Shown here one piece after another: positions 13,229 to 25,954 of a stretch of DNA of 64,000 bases; the first letter of the stretch is position 1; each line of letters opens with the position of its first letter. Source of the stretch: Epiperipatus broadwayi (lineage: Eukaryota; Onychophora; Udeonychophora; Euonychophora; Peripatidae); the NCBI GenBank assembly GCA_028023455.1, contig JAQFVV010012546.1:2720081-2784080 (forward strand). Direction: 5' to 3'. The translations under genes and the position numbers were made by a program. Under the pieces are notes generated by a model. It saw only the letters and a program-made list of their open reading frames with translations, made no database searches and was not told the DNA's origin.

Positions 13229-13942
13229 CGTTGCTCCATTTCCCACTAACACTTTCCTTGTTGTTCAATTTCTTCGCCTTAGGCAGGGCAAATATTAATC
13301 TCCCACTCAATCTATCTAGGAATTCTACCCAGGGATTATTGAAATGAAAACAACTATATAAAAATCAAATCTCCACTCTTTAAAATAAAAGCCACATGAA
13401 TGTAATTAGCTAGGTTGCTTGTTTTTTTGTTAATCAAATGGATTTAAAAACAGGCGGTATATGAAAACTATTTTAAAATAAATCGAAAAACATTTTTTAA
13501 AAAAATCCGTTTTACATATAAACGCTTGTGTTTTGATACACGCATTCTTTTTAAATAATAATGAAAATTTAAACCCTAAACATTTAATTAAAATTAAAAG
13601 CTTAATAAATTTCTTTTTTTTTTTTTTGTTTAATAACAACACCATTGAACCGGATTTCAATCAGGTTCAATATATTAAAAACATTTTTAGTAATTACCAA
13701 ACAAATAGTAATGTTTAGTAAATAATATATTAAAATGAGCAGAAGGGGATTTAACCATAATCTCCCAAATTTACTAATTATTTTTAATCATTTTATAATA
13801 AAATTAAAATCCTTAAATAAACAAAAAATATACAGTGTTAATAAGCTAAAATCAAGCTATGATTATGACACATAAAATATTTAATAAACTTCTTCACATT
13901 AATTTAACATGATATAATTTATTATTTCAAAACAAATATATA

Positions 13943-14195
13943 TAAACAAAGGCGAAACTCTCCATACAGTAGTACCACCCTGTGCTAACCAGAGTAATCA
14001 ATGGATGCCAGAAGGCTTGTGCATAAAATCCCTATATAGTGCCTACTCATCCAATATCTCCAGACTAGTTACTGGCTTGTGGCCATCATCAGTGAGGAGC
14101 CTTGCTTAGCACAAGGTGGCACTACTGTATGAAGAGTTTTGCCTTTGTTTACAACCATTATGTGCTAGTATGAGATGATGATCATGTGACATATA
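13943..14195 (-). mobile_element. Foldback element family A, copy 1 (hammerhead-bearing)
   Basis: The ends are inverted: the left side starts AAACAAAGGCGAAACTCTCC and the right side ends with the complement (GAGTTTTGCCTTTGTTTA), and the homology continues outward into GTGCTAG...GATCATGTGACAT. The same ends occur at 21.9-22.36, 44.38-44.79 and 45.76-46.0 kb. The interior contains a hammerhead ribozyme on the minus strand. There is no coding capacity, so mobilisation would be in trans. It may be a PLE end or a retrozyme-like element. Confidence 0.75.
14057..14098 (-). ncRNA. Hammerhead ribozyme, family A copy 1 (one core mutation)
   Basis: On the minus strand: stem I UCCUCA pairs with UGGAGA (one mismatch, one G-U), core CUGAUGA is perfect, and stem II UGGC/GCCA closes a CACAA loop. 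The second core box is GUAAC rather than GAAAC, and cleavage triplet GUC follows a two-base UA loop. The A-to-U change in the GAAA box should abolish or badly damage cleavage in this copy. Confidence 0.65.
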
Positions 14196-14579
14196 TATGT
14201 ATTTATAAAAGACATGTCCTTGTAAGTGCTCCCATCTTGACATTTTTTATAATCTGAATTTGAATCTTATCTGGTTAAATCTTGAAATATTTTTGTGATT
14301 TTTTTTCAAGTAGGCAGTTGTTAAATAAAAATCTAGTTTTGTAAGATAAAGACTAGATCAAAAATTCACATATCTCAAATCATCATCATGAAGGAAATGG
14401 TAAGCATACAAAGTAAAGACTTCTGCTGTTCCTTTATAAAAGCTGTTTGTCATGCTTTGTCTAGGAATGGGCTATTTAAGGGGTAGATTATTATTTTATA
14501 TATTTAACTTTGTTGTATCAATAATTTCAGTCTGTGTGTCAAGTTGCAATCTTTAGTGTCTATATAAGTATATTAAACC

Positions 14580-14611
14580 ATTAATAAAGGTGGCATTCCA
14601 CCTTTATTATT
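14580..14611. repeat. Short perfect hairpin
   Basis: TAATAAAGGTGG and its complement CCACCTTTATTA flank a CATT loop. The outer bases (TTAA) also pair. The function is unknown. Confidence 0.7.
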
Positions 14612-17600
14612 AAACGGAGATTGCCTTGACAACAGTTTGAAATTGTTGATAGTTATTGATATCGGGATTGTCTAAGTGCTGAATGAATTTTAATGATGTA
14701 TATATGTATATGACGTTTATAATTGTTGTTTTTTTTCCCATTCAGCAACTATATCATAAAAAAGGGAACATTTTAATATGCAAATTAGCACTTTTTATAT
14801 TTAAGATTAATATTTTTTTTAAAAAAGTAAATTACTTAATGATAGTAATCAATCATTTGCAACGGTTTAAAAAATTCTTCTAGGCTAAACATCTCAAAAA
14901 TTGCTTGTCAAATAATTTTTGATTAATTTTTGTAACTCTTCATATATTGTTTCATTAAAAAGAAAAAAAAAAGTTTTAGATTAAAAAAAATGTGAATGTT
15001 GATTGGGAATTTGGGATACTATAGTTTTTTTTTGTTGGTCGATTTAATGCACCATGTAGAAAAAAAACATTAATCATTTTAACTGACATGTATGCCATCT
15101 TTGTATTTTGATCCTCACTGTGTTGATAAACTCAAAAGTCTGTTTGTTTACTTTTTTTAAAAAAACTGATCTGCCATAGATTTTTATAGACAATTTAATT
15201 CTAACAAAAAGAGCATTTATATTACTTTAAGCAACAAATACAATATTCTTTTTTGTTAATTTATTTGTCTGTCACTAAATATGTATCTATTTAAAAAGCC
15301 TCTTATTGTGGTTGTTAGTTTCGTATCTGTGACGAAAAGACTAGGTAAAGCTTAGATATTTCTTCGAGGTTACAAACAAACACAGCAATACTTTTTAGTA
15401 AGAAATCTATCCAACTCGGTTTCTAATATTTAATATTATATGTTGATTATTAAAACAAACTCCACAATTATTATGTGATGCAGCATTTGAAACTGGTGGA
15501 AAAGGTTTCATATCACTATAGGTTTTAGCTCATTCTTTATTTTTACCTTCATAATCAAATGAGCACTAACAAAAATTAATTCTAAATTGTATATTGAAAT
15601 AATTCAGGTACACATATAATTTCTTCTCATCTTGATATTATCAAGTTAATACATTTATTTTAATGAAATGCTATTGGACATATATGTATAACTATGATAG
15701 ATGTAAGTTTGTAATATACGATTTAAGAAGTGCAATTTTTTATTTTAGATTCTCAATTTTAGTAGAAAACTTTTTCTATTTTAATGCCATTTTAGCCTAA
15801 TAGTTAAATTGTAGTTATGTTGCAGTATTTTTTAATTAAAAATTTTATAATTTCAGTGGATTTATTCTCTGTTTTAAAATTGTAATGAATAATAATTCAA
15901 TTCATTTCCTCTTAATACCATCTTTCTGTAATCTCCTTTTCACAAATTGTATTGAAAGTAGGTCTTAATATATGATTTATATTCATATTATGATTAAAAA
16001 ATTATGTTAGAGATAGACTTGGCTCTGTTGTCGAAATGACCATGTTTGGGCTAACCCAAAACCTAATTTTGCTCTGGTCTCTCCAATGTATTCAAACTTT
16101 AGTCTGCTGTTTAATTATGATATATTGTTTGAAATCTTCTAACTGTTTATTAACATATAGAATTGAAAGAAAAACTGCCTATGTTAAATGTGACTGTTTA
16201 ACATGAAAGTTATAAGAAAAAATGAAGAACCTGCTTTTTTGAAATTTCAATAGTTTCAATATATATTTTAAAGTTACAAATATTGGAAGCAATAACATTA
16301 TAAATAAAATACGGAGAAAAAAATATTCTGTTGTTTATGATCCATCAATTAAAATAGTATAGATTAAATTTTAACATACTGCAGAATACCAAATAAAGGA
16401 AGTTAAAGTTTGGGATTTGCTAAAATATTTTTGATGAATATTTGGAAAATTTCTATGTAAATATACAATGCTTTTAATTAGACCAAACACAAATTGTCAG
16501 GGGAGATTTTAACAATACAATTGCAAAAATTTAGATGTAAATAAAAAGTGAAGGACAAATAAGAATAGATTTATTTTTATATTTTTATTTTTTACAAAAA
16601 TCAATCTTGTGAATATAGGAAGTTAAAAAAATTTATAAACTATATTATTTAATATTATTCAAGATAATGTTATTTAAAAATAGCTTAAAAACAATTCACT
16701 AAATTTTAGGACTATAGTATATAAATATTTGCTTGAGTATTTTTCAAATATCATAAGTGTAGGCAGAGATCATTTGTGGCCTATTAACATAAAGTATTGC
16801 AACTATAATATTTAACATTTGTCACAGTATAAATACATGAGCACAGAAAACAATGCAAACAATATGAAAAATAAATGTTGGCTGAAATTTGGATAAAAAA
16901 AAGATCCTTCATAACCATTCCCAATAATTTTACACAGTTGATCAGATAAAAATATGATCAAACATAGTTTTTTCTTTGTTTATCAAATTTCTTATTTATT
17001 ATTGCATAAAATATTAAAAAGCATAAAATAAAACTATAGGATACTCACTGCCTAATTTATTTTCAGAAAATGTCACATTATCCTTGGATAAAATAGAGAC
17101 CTGAAATAATAACTCATCATATCTATGGAGAATTTATTAATATTATTTAATTAGTCTTTCCAATATCTGCAATATGATTCATACTGTACTAACATTCAAA
17201 TATTCTTCCTGTCAAGAACTTTCATCTATTATACCTGAAGGGCAGTTTACAAAGATACTTCTTATTAAAAAGCCTGGTTTAACAGCTAATAAATATTGTT
17301 TTATACTTAATTTTGTTGGGGAATTATTATCTACATACTTATGTGCAAATTGCTTGTTTATTATATATGCATACAAACAAAATTGGGCCAAAATTATAGT
17401 GTATCAAAATAATTTATTATTATCCAAAAAAATATATCAAATATATTGCCAACTCACACTTTTTAAGACCATGCTTTTGTTTATTTATTGCTTTTAAATA
17501 TTTGTAATGCTGAAATATCAATAATGTGTCTTTTTTTATATATTTTTATCTTTTTTTTTAATTACTCTTTTCTCTGCTACCAATATATTCTTTATTTCAA

Positions 17601-19245
17601 TCCATTCTTTTCTCATTTTTTAATTGTTAAAGTTTTGCTAAAATTGAACTACAAAATAAAATAATTTCTAAGTCTGTTATTAATATGGAATTTACATAAA
17701 ACTCAAAATAAGTTTATATCTTTATTATAAATGTAGTTAAGTATTGTAATTTTCATTTATTTATTGCTATTTAACAATATGAATTGAGAAACTTTATGCA
17801 TCTAAAATAATTAACATGTTATGCAATATTTCAACACAGATATTTATTATTTGTACATTTTAATAGGTTTTTAATTTCACTATTAAAAATCCAATATATT
17901 TATTTACTTGTGTAAATTTTAGCAATATATATAATAAATTGTTTTCTGCATTTAAGTTTGTTGAAACCAGTTTAATCTTTTAAATTTACAGCACACTTCT
18001 CTAAAAGATTATAATTAAATCATGAAATAAGTGCTGATATTACTGTTAAGTTAAACAACACCCCACAATCAAATGGATAATATTTAAGACATATAAATAG
18101 AAAATCACATTACCAGTCCTATGTAGATTTTTAAATGTTTTAAATTTCTGGCTTACTTGAATTTTATTTAGCTTAAGCATAAGTTTGATTTCTTTATTAA
18201 AAGGAAATATTTACTGAGGCTATAACCTTGAGAATATGCATGTAAAATGCAATAGTAGGGACCTCTACAGGTGTTTAACCACAAGCTCATAGTTGATGAT
18301 AATACACTTTTTTTAAACTCATAGTTGATGCAACAGCATAGAAAGCTACCCATATTTTAATTTTTAGTATAGAATTATAAATTGTTTGTTTCTAGATCCA
18401 TATGCAGTTGTAAATTTATACAATTTAAGAATAAGTTTAGCTGCTTTTTAAAAATTTATTACAAATATTAGACTCTGATCATGTGCTTATTTTCCCTTTG
18501 CTATTGTGAAGGCAACAACTTAGAAAACAACTACTATATTTTTATCATTTTCATTCGTATTGAAAGAGAACTTTTCATCCAAAACTACAATTTCTTTTGT
18601 CTTTGGATATCACTTACAAGTGTGAATTTTACAAAAAGTGCTATAGATATTAAAATCTAACTATGCCATTTTTTTTAGTCTTGATGTTAAAAACTGCTGT
18701 CATCTTTTAATTGTTTCAGTTTGTGTTGAAAATAAATATTTAGCATAGAATTATAAACACTTTAGTTTTAATATAGAATTGGGAATATAAATTAAAGATA
18801 TTTTTATAACATATATATATATAAGTTAACGTGATTACAACTTGTTTTTGTTTTTCATATATATATATATATATAAACACATTTTGACCTGATGTTTTTT
18901 TTTTTTTTTACAATTCAAAATTTTTACTGAATCATAGGCTACAGAAGCTCTAATCATTTTGATATATTTAGTGATGACCTGATATAAAATTACTTGAGAA
19001 ATAGGAAGACTTAAATTCATATTGATAAGAATTATGGTAGTCTGTCTTTAGAGAGTCTTTAAATATTCACCCAAGAAGATTAGAAATGAATTATGGCTCC
19101 TAGAACTATTCCTTCCATATGTATCCTTTAGTTTTGTAATGAATGAGTTACTTGATAATGCGTAATAAATGCAGATAATAATTATAGTATCAAGAAGCAA
19201 AAAAGGTGTGTAATTGATGAAATACTGTTTCATTGCCAATTACTA

Positions 19246-19248
<3 letters not shown>

Positions 19249-19291
<43 letters not shown>
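19249..19291. repeat. (TA)n microsatellite
   Basis: An uninterrupted AT dinucleotide run of about 43 bases. Confidence 0.97.
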
Positions 19292-19294
<3 letters not shown>

Positions 19295-20689
19295 GCATAA
19301 AATTTTCTTTAACTAATCAACATATTATTGTTGTAATTTAATTTTTATATAACTTATGAAAGCCAATTTTCCTAAAATGTAAACAAATGTATTGCATAAT
19401 AAATAATTATTTTGAAGACATTGTAATATATTAAAGCTTATGCAAATAAAATAAATATTCCATAATAAAACTTTACATTATTGGAACCATTACTCGTAAA
19501 TTCATAGAGGTTAGTAACAAATTGTAGAATATTCAAACACATTATTTATACTTTTAATCCAGATTAGCAATTATTTATTATTTTATTTTTGTCAACTTCT
19601 TTTCAAAACCATTTTTTAAAGTTCTACTACATTAAATTTTACTTTCATTGTATCAATGAAAGTATATTGATGCTTGTATTCAGAACATGAATGTTTTAAT
19701 CAAACAACAAAAACCAAAACAATAAAAATATTAAAAAAATTATAAAAAAAATCCCTAAAAATATTTACATATTGTCTACTAAATATAATAACAGAAAAAC
19801 AAAATTTTTGATTATAAATTTAAGCACAATTGTACAATAACTGATTGGAAATATAAAGGACCATGGGTTAAAGCTCAAACCTCATTACTAGTCCTCATAT
19901 ACCAAATAAGCTTTACAAGCAACAATCAGTTAATTAATGTAAATACTAACAATAACACGCAGTATTTGAAAATAGAAAACGAAGTTTATTTAATAATTGT
20001 AATATTATGAATTTCATTATAATTATTACTTTTTAAAAACTTTTTTTTGCATTTATAATTTATTTCTGTTTATTCAATAACTATAATTATTTAGTCAATA
20101 TTATTTCAGATATCTTGTTTCCATTTATAAAATTAAAAACATAAATATATTGATTATTATTTAAGTAAATATTTGTTTACATTTATCATAAAAATTTAAT
20201 TATTGATAAATTTGTCAATTTTTTAAAAATACTTTTCTCATTTAATTATTTACAAAAAGTTTTAACTAAAATATAAATTACATTAAGCATCGTAAATGTA
20301 AAAGTAAAAAAAATATGAGATTCACATCTTTTTTTTCTCCTAATAAATAAAATTCTAATTAATACATTGTTTGCAAGCAAATAGAAAAAAAAAATTAGAA
20401 ATATAAATAAACTTTTAAGAATTAAATCCTAATTTAGTTTATTCTGAAGGCTTCTTTATTAATAGTTGATGAAGTAATGTGACAATATGATTATTATTTA
20501 TATTTTTTAAGAGAATCATGATAACTGAATCTATTTGATATATGTTTGTACAACCACATTTCCCTCATTTAATGACAGATGCAGAAATTCTTACATTAAT
20601 AATTTTTATTAGTTATCCATTAGAGACTAGAGATTATTCAATACTGAATAATATTTCTGTAGAGTAATTTTCACTACACCATTCTCATA

Positions 20690-20895
20690 CAAGGTAAGGA
20701 ATGATTTTTACCTACACTTAATACCTTGTGGAGAGATAATATCATAAACATATGACCATAGATATGCAAAACAGATCTGTGATCCCTGCAGTGTACATTT
20801 TGTGCTGAAACAGCACTTGTCAGTTGGCCCAGACCACAATCTCTTACACATATCTTTACCATTGTTCATTATATATAGATAGCAAATTATTTCAG
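20690..20895 (-). mobile_element. Family B repeat, decayed copy (20.7 kb)
   Basis: It shares with the 28.3-32.5 kb copies the order GTGCTGAA..CAG, CAGTTGG(C/T)CCAGA, CACACATA and AGATAGCAAAT. The hammerhead core is mutated: CUGACAA instead of CUGAUGA and AAAA instead of GAAA (minus strand, core positions 20817-20823 and 20798-20801). Stem II GUGCUG/CAGCAC is still perfect, which supports the family's stem II as a real structural element. Confidence 0.6.
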
Positions 20896-21900
20896 TTTAT
20901 TTGCTCTCAGAAGTGATGCCTTCTCTTATTCTCTCTCTTTTTAGTGTTTACCAATAGATATTTATATTTATTTGTACACAAATATAATTTTGCAAATTAT
21001 ATTTTTTCTTACATTTTTTTCATTATTTTTGTTTTTCTTCCTAGAGTTACAATGATCATAATTATTTTACAAATGTCTGCTAATATGGATGATTTGTGAA
21101 TTATACTGATATTACTTGATAGCATAAAGTAAGATTTTTTTACAACAAGAAGCCTTTGTGTAATCTAAGATTTTTTGCTTAATGGAGTAACTTTTAATTT
21201 AATATGTGACAATTAGCAATGATATATCGAAAAAAATATTAGTTGAATGTGATTCCAAATTTATTATTAATCTTTGACCATTTGATTGCACACAACATGC
21301 AGAAGGCAAAGTATTCACCATTATATGTCAAATTGAACATTTTTGAGTTTGAAGAATATATACACAAAATAGTTTTTTTATTTTTGTTACCCCAAGCAAC
21401 CAAAACTTCTACTTTTCTATTGTACTTAAAAATCAATTCAGAAGTACACTTTACTTTTGTTCATTTAATTTATAAAAAAAAAGATATGTTTTTTTCCAAA
21501 AATATTATTATTATGTTATTCACTTGGTTTGCACAATTTTCATCAAAACAAATCCTTATAAAAGATGTTTTTAAAATACAATTTGTTATTTAATTTTTAA
21601 ATATATGTATATTGTAATGATTTGGCTACACTGTTATATTAAAAATAAACACTAATTGTTGGTCTTCAAATGGTTAAATATTTTACTATTCCCACATAAC
21701 AATAGGAACATTCTAGATAATTTTCACTAAATAATTGTCAAACTTGTTTATTTAAATCATAATATGCATATCATAATGTGTATTATAAATTGTAAATGTT
21801 GGTAGAAAAGAGAGAAAATTATAAAATCAGATAAATACTTTTTTTTTGTTCTCTCTCATCACTAAATTTATTGAATTACCAGTTGCTTTTAAATTAAAAA

Positions 21901-22362
21901 AATAGGCAACACTTTCCATACAGTAGTTCCATGAGTGCAAGCCAGTGTTATCAATGGATTCCAGAAGGCTTGTGCATAAAATCCTTATCTAGTGTCTACT
22001 CATCCAATATCCCCAGACTAGTTTCTAGCTTGTGGCTTTCTTCAGTGAGGAGATTTGGATATGAGAGCACTGCATCTAAATCTTAGAATGTAATGCAATC
22101 CTCCAGCAGCCATCTTTTATCTATACATAACTATAAACTATGAGTCAAAATTGAAAACAATAATATTTTCAATCCAAGCTTATTAACTTATAGTCATATA
22201 AGTCTGAACTCAGTTCAGTACCCATACATTTTGGTGTCTTTGGTTCACTAATAATCATAGCCACCACTACTCAGACTTTCCCTGAGTGGTACTACTGTAT
22301 GGACAATTTTAACTGTTTTAACAGCTTGAGCAAGCATAAAAAATGGTGATCATTTGATGTTT
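21901..22362 (-). mobile_element. Foldback element family A, copy 2
   Basis: The left end (GGCAACACTTTCCATACAGTAG) and right end (CTACTGTATGGACAATTTTAAC) are inverted copies of each other. The outer part continues to GGTGATCATTTGATG, as in the other copies. An internal segment of about 200 bases (22080-22260), absent from copy 1, separates the ribozyme half from the right arm. It holds the best-preserved hammerhead of the family. Confidence 0.75.
22010..22051 (-). ncRNA. Hammerhead ribozyme, family A copy 2 (complete core)
   Basis: On the minus strand the order is: stem I UCCUCA (22051-22046), core CUGAAGA (22045-22039), stem II AAGC, loop CACAA, stem II GCUA, box GAAAC (22025-22021), UA, GUC, then UGGGGA (22015-22010). 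Stem I pairs over six bases with one G-U. Stem II has three pairs. Stem III is only A-U and C-G closed by UA. CUGANGA, GAAA and the GUC cleavage triplet are all intact, with predicted cleavage after the C opposite 22016. Very short stem III forms are known from PLE-linked hammerheads and from the newt hammerhead, which work as dimers. Confidence 0.75.
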
Positions 22363-24572
22363 AGTGGTTTAAAAAAACTAAATAAAAAGATATATACTAA
22401 GATAAAATTATTTTCTCTTTTTTGTAAATTGTTTAATATTTAATTTTAACTTTTTACGAGATATAAAATTTTATTTTAGTATTTTTAAAAAAAAAATTAA
22501 TGCTTTTGGTAAATTTTATTTTTAATTACTCAGAGTAGTTATTTTTTTTTCTTTTCTCTTTAGCTCTTTTCATTACAAAATATCAAATCAGTGTAATTAA
22601 CTGATCTTGTTTTTACTTTGCAAGTTAATGTATTAATTTGAAAGGAATGTCAAGAATTTTATATATTCAAGTTTTTGACTTGTTTTTCAATGTCTAAGTT
22701 TAAAGAGATAAATAACTGAACAATTGATTGTTATAAAAATTGTCATGTTAGAGACAGATTATGATTGTTTTGTAGATAAGATAGTTCTAGAAAAATAATA
22801 GGGATGTAGATAAGCCAGAAGAAATTGAGTGAATAAGAAAAATTATTCCAAATTTAGCTGTTGAAGAAAATAGTCATGTCTTATTCCAGCTGCTAAAAAA
22901 AAAGGAAACAGATGTATTAACTAAGCTGTTGCATAATACAGAAGTTTAGTATATTATGAGTTTAGTCATAAAATGTGTTTTTACAATGAAAACTATGTGC
23001 TACATTTAGCTAAAAATTAGATATCATCTTCACCCATATAAGTTGCCTTTATTGGAATAAAATATAGAGAAGGAATTACCTCATAAAATAACATGCAACC
23101 AGGTCTTCAACCAAGAATATAAGTCTCAGTATGTGTTAGTGTCACCTAGAAATTTTAGTGGAAAGAAATGGATAAAACTTGATAATTTTTAACCTACAAA
23201 TACTGCACACTAATGTGGTATACTGTTACAAATGGCTACACAATTATGGTAACTTGTAGCCCCAGATTCTCCCATACTAACCCTCTATTTTCTGTACCAT
23301 TACAATACATAGCCCAAGAAAATAGGAAGGAAGGGTAACATGGTTATTTTTAAACAATAGATGGGTTTCTTTTTTTATTGGAATTTTATAATATATATAT
23401 TTAAAACACCATTTCTGCTTATTTTTCTGAGACTGTATTTAACTTACCAGTATGTTCATTTCTTTATAGTAGCATACATTTTATATATAGAGCACACAAC
23501 ATAACATTTAACATATAACATTTGTAAATACAAGCTTATTAAATTAGGTCACATGACATCTAACTTGATTTTTTAGTATTAGCATAAATTGTAACAAGGA
23601 ATGGCAAACAACAATTTCCCATTGATGATATCATATTTTATTCTTGATATTCATATTATCTTTCTTAGTTATTTCAACAGACTTTCATTACAGAGTACTT
23701 ACACTTAAATATGACTATTTTACTATAAAAGCTGTGGTTACATTTTATGCAATGAATATCTCATATTTGAACAATCATTTAAATAAATATTAATGTTTCA
23801 ATAATAGATGAACTTATAATAACAATTGTAGAATATTGATTTAAGTCTAATCTGATGGAACACAGACTACTTTAGAAATAGTTTATGACTTTGTTTTTAA
23901 TTATTTTAGTTAATATTTTTTCAATTACCATATACATACATATGTGACAAATGTGTATACATTACAAAAAAACTTAAGCATATTTAAACAAATGTTGATA
24001 CAAGTTTTAATTAAAGTTTTATGTTGAAAAATTCAAATAATATTCTGTTGGTTTATTTTTTATTTAATATAGAACTATTTTTTTTTGACCATGAATAATT
24101 TACCAATATATTGGTGTTTTCAGAATATTATTTTTTGGCTCGTATTTATTATACATATTAATACAGTTTTTCTCAAGTCTTTCTTTTTTATATAATTTAT
24201 CATCTAACTTTTACATTGAAAACATTTTTTTTTTTAATGAAAGCATATTACATTTAATATTCTATTTTCCAATATCTATCATCTCTCAATTCTTTGATTA
24301 GAAAAAGAGCTCTTCTAGAGTGATTTTCAAAAAATTATTATGTGTGGCAGTCGGTATGTAATTTAATTATATTTCATTTTTGTTCCCTGTCTTAAAAGAA
24401 TCAAGCATATTTTTTTAAATGTTAAATTTAGTTATTGACTCTAATTTTTCTTTACAAAATCATTTGTATTATCCATGAGAGATACAATTTCCAGTTATCC
24501 TTTTTTACATTGTTATATCTCTCGTTTTATTTATTTCTCAGACTATTTTCTTTCTCGTTTACAACAATCTCT
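22363..24572. other. AT-rich sequence with one dispersed repeat fragment
   Basis: At about 23519-23570 lies ATTTGTAAATACAAGCTTATTAAA followed by GGTCACATGACATCT. The same order recurs at 24833-24885 and 37646-37700, so it is a dispersed repeat of unknown class. Otherwise nothing was recognised. Confidence 0.5.
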
Positions 24573-24838
24573 TATGTAAAATTAAGAGCATGCTGATAAG
24601 CTCTAAACACGCTTTTTTATTTTATTTTATGATAAATGCTACTACAAGAGAAGGCATTCAAATCATTTTTATCTTGGATTGTCTCCACTTGAAGAGACTC
24701 ACAGGTTGAAACCAGTCTGGGGATGGGGACAATCCAAGATAAAAAGGATTTGAATGTCTTCTCTTGTAGTAGCATTTATCATAAAATAAAATAAAAAGCT
24801 TGTTTAGAGCTTATTAGCATGCTCTTAATTGTACATAT
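24573..24838. mobile_element. Foldback MITE, about 265 bp
   Basis: Two nearly perfect inverted arms of about 100 bases flank a short spacer near 24690-24718. The left arm runs from ATTAAGAGCATGCTGATAAG through ATGCTACTACAAGAG to ATCTTGGATTGTC, and the right arm mirrors it back to AGCATGCTCTTAAT. High arm identity suggests a recent insertion or a gene-conversion-maintained hairpin. There is no coding capacity. Confidence 0.8.
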
Positions 24839-25954
24839 TTGTAAGTGCAAGCTATATATAAGTCATGTGACATCTGACTTTTTATTATAACAATTTCTTA
24901 TATGTATCACAAACTGACAGTATAATGAATATTCTTATATATTTGTGATGGTGCACCTTTATCCCTTCTTTTTCTACCAGGCACTGTCAGAAATAGAGTA
25001 TTTTGATTAATCAATAATTTATTTTCTAATGCTTTTTAATATTTATTGAATCATTGCTAAACTACTACTGCTTTATGTTTCTTCTTGAGATACTATCATA
25101 CTTATTGTTCTTTTGAATTTTCTACTTCAGATTCAAAATGTATATACACAGTTTAGCTAATGTTGATCAGTAATATTATACTGGTTACATCAAATCACAT
25201 TGTATTTCTCAATTTTAATTAACATTCTTTTTCTTACTATTTTTATGTTTCATTTTTTCTTGCCTACATTTACCCTAAAGTCTCTAAAAAGCAAAATTAA
25301 TCAGCACTTTGTATGTAAGTAGATGACTTTTTTGCTTTAAACTTTGTTAGAAATTGTCACACATCTTAGAATGTATTAGCCTTGAGAAAGATGAGTGAAA
25401 CTTTATAAAAGTATTGCATAACTTCTTCTGTGGGAAATTCATTTATGTTCATTGATCAAACTTTCTAAAGACTTGCAACAATCTGATTAGGTTTGTAAAG
25501 GAATAGACTGGATAAGCAATTCATCCAATATAAGTGTAAGATATTGATCCAAATATTAAATTGTATTATATTTAAATACAATTATTCCATATCATATTAT
25601 AATAAAATAACTTATTTTCTTAATTATAATATATATAATCTTTTACTATGCTTATTATTCCAGGAAGCTAGAAAATATCTCTTAAAAATTTTTGTTTCTG
25701 GTGTTTATTTCTATTTTCCCTTTCAACTTTATATATATTTGTGCACACAACCTATGTTTTTGTGTGCTATGTAACAGTCCTGTTACAGTATATACTTTAA
25801 TTAAACGATCAAATTTTAATATCTTTTTATATAAATATAAAATAATGAAATTTAATTCAAAATTGAAGCAGATAACTAAATATAAATTAAAAAAAAAAAT
25901 TTAGTACATCAATCTGGCTGCATTTTGTTGTTTTATCAGGATGTTTATTTTTTA
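24839..25954. other. AT-rich sequence, no gene seen
   Basis: It begins with the dispersed TTTGTAAGTGCAAGCT / GTCATGTGACATCTGACTT repeat (to about 24885). Two overlapping open frames at 25544-25904 are AT-driven and not recognised. Confidence 0.5.

Larger units (their letters stand above)
14196..20680. other. Long AT-rich stretch, no gene seen
   Basis: No supported gene or named repeat apart from the hairpin at 14580-14611, a short TA run near 18850 and the TA array at 19249-19291. The open frame at 17174-17497 (107 codons) contains a plausible-looking phrase (CQELSSIIPEGQFTKILL) but ends in low-complexity AT sequence and matches no family I know. Confidence 0.5.

Noticed and set aside
17174-17497. 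107-codon open frame with a protein-like first third
   Set aside because: The last two thirds are low-complexity Ile/Tyr/Leu/Phe. No family recognised and no supporting signals.
21243-21593. 116-codon open frame
   Set aside because: AT-driven amino-acid content, no motif, no splice or promoter context. Expected by chance in this composition.
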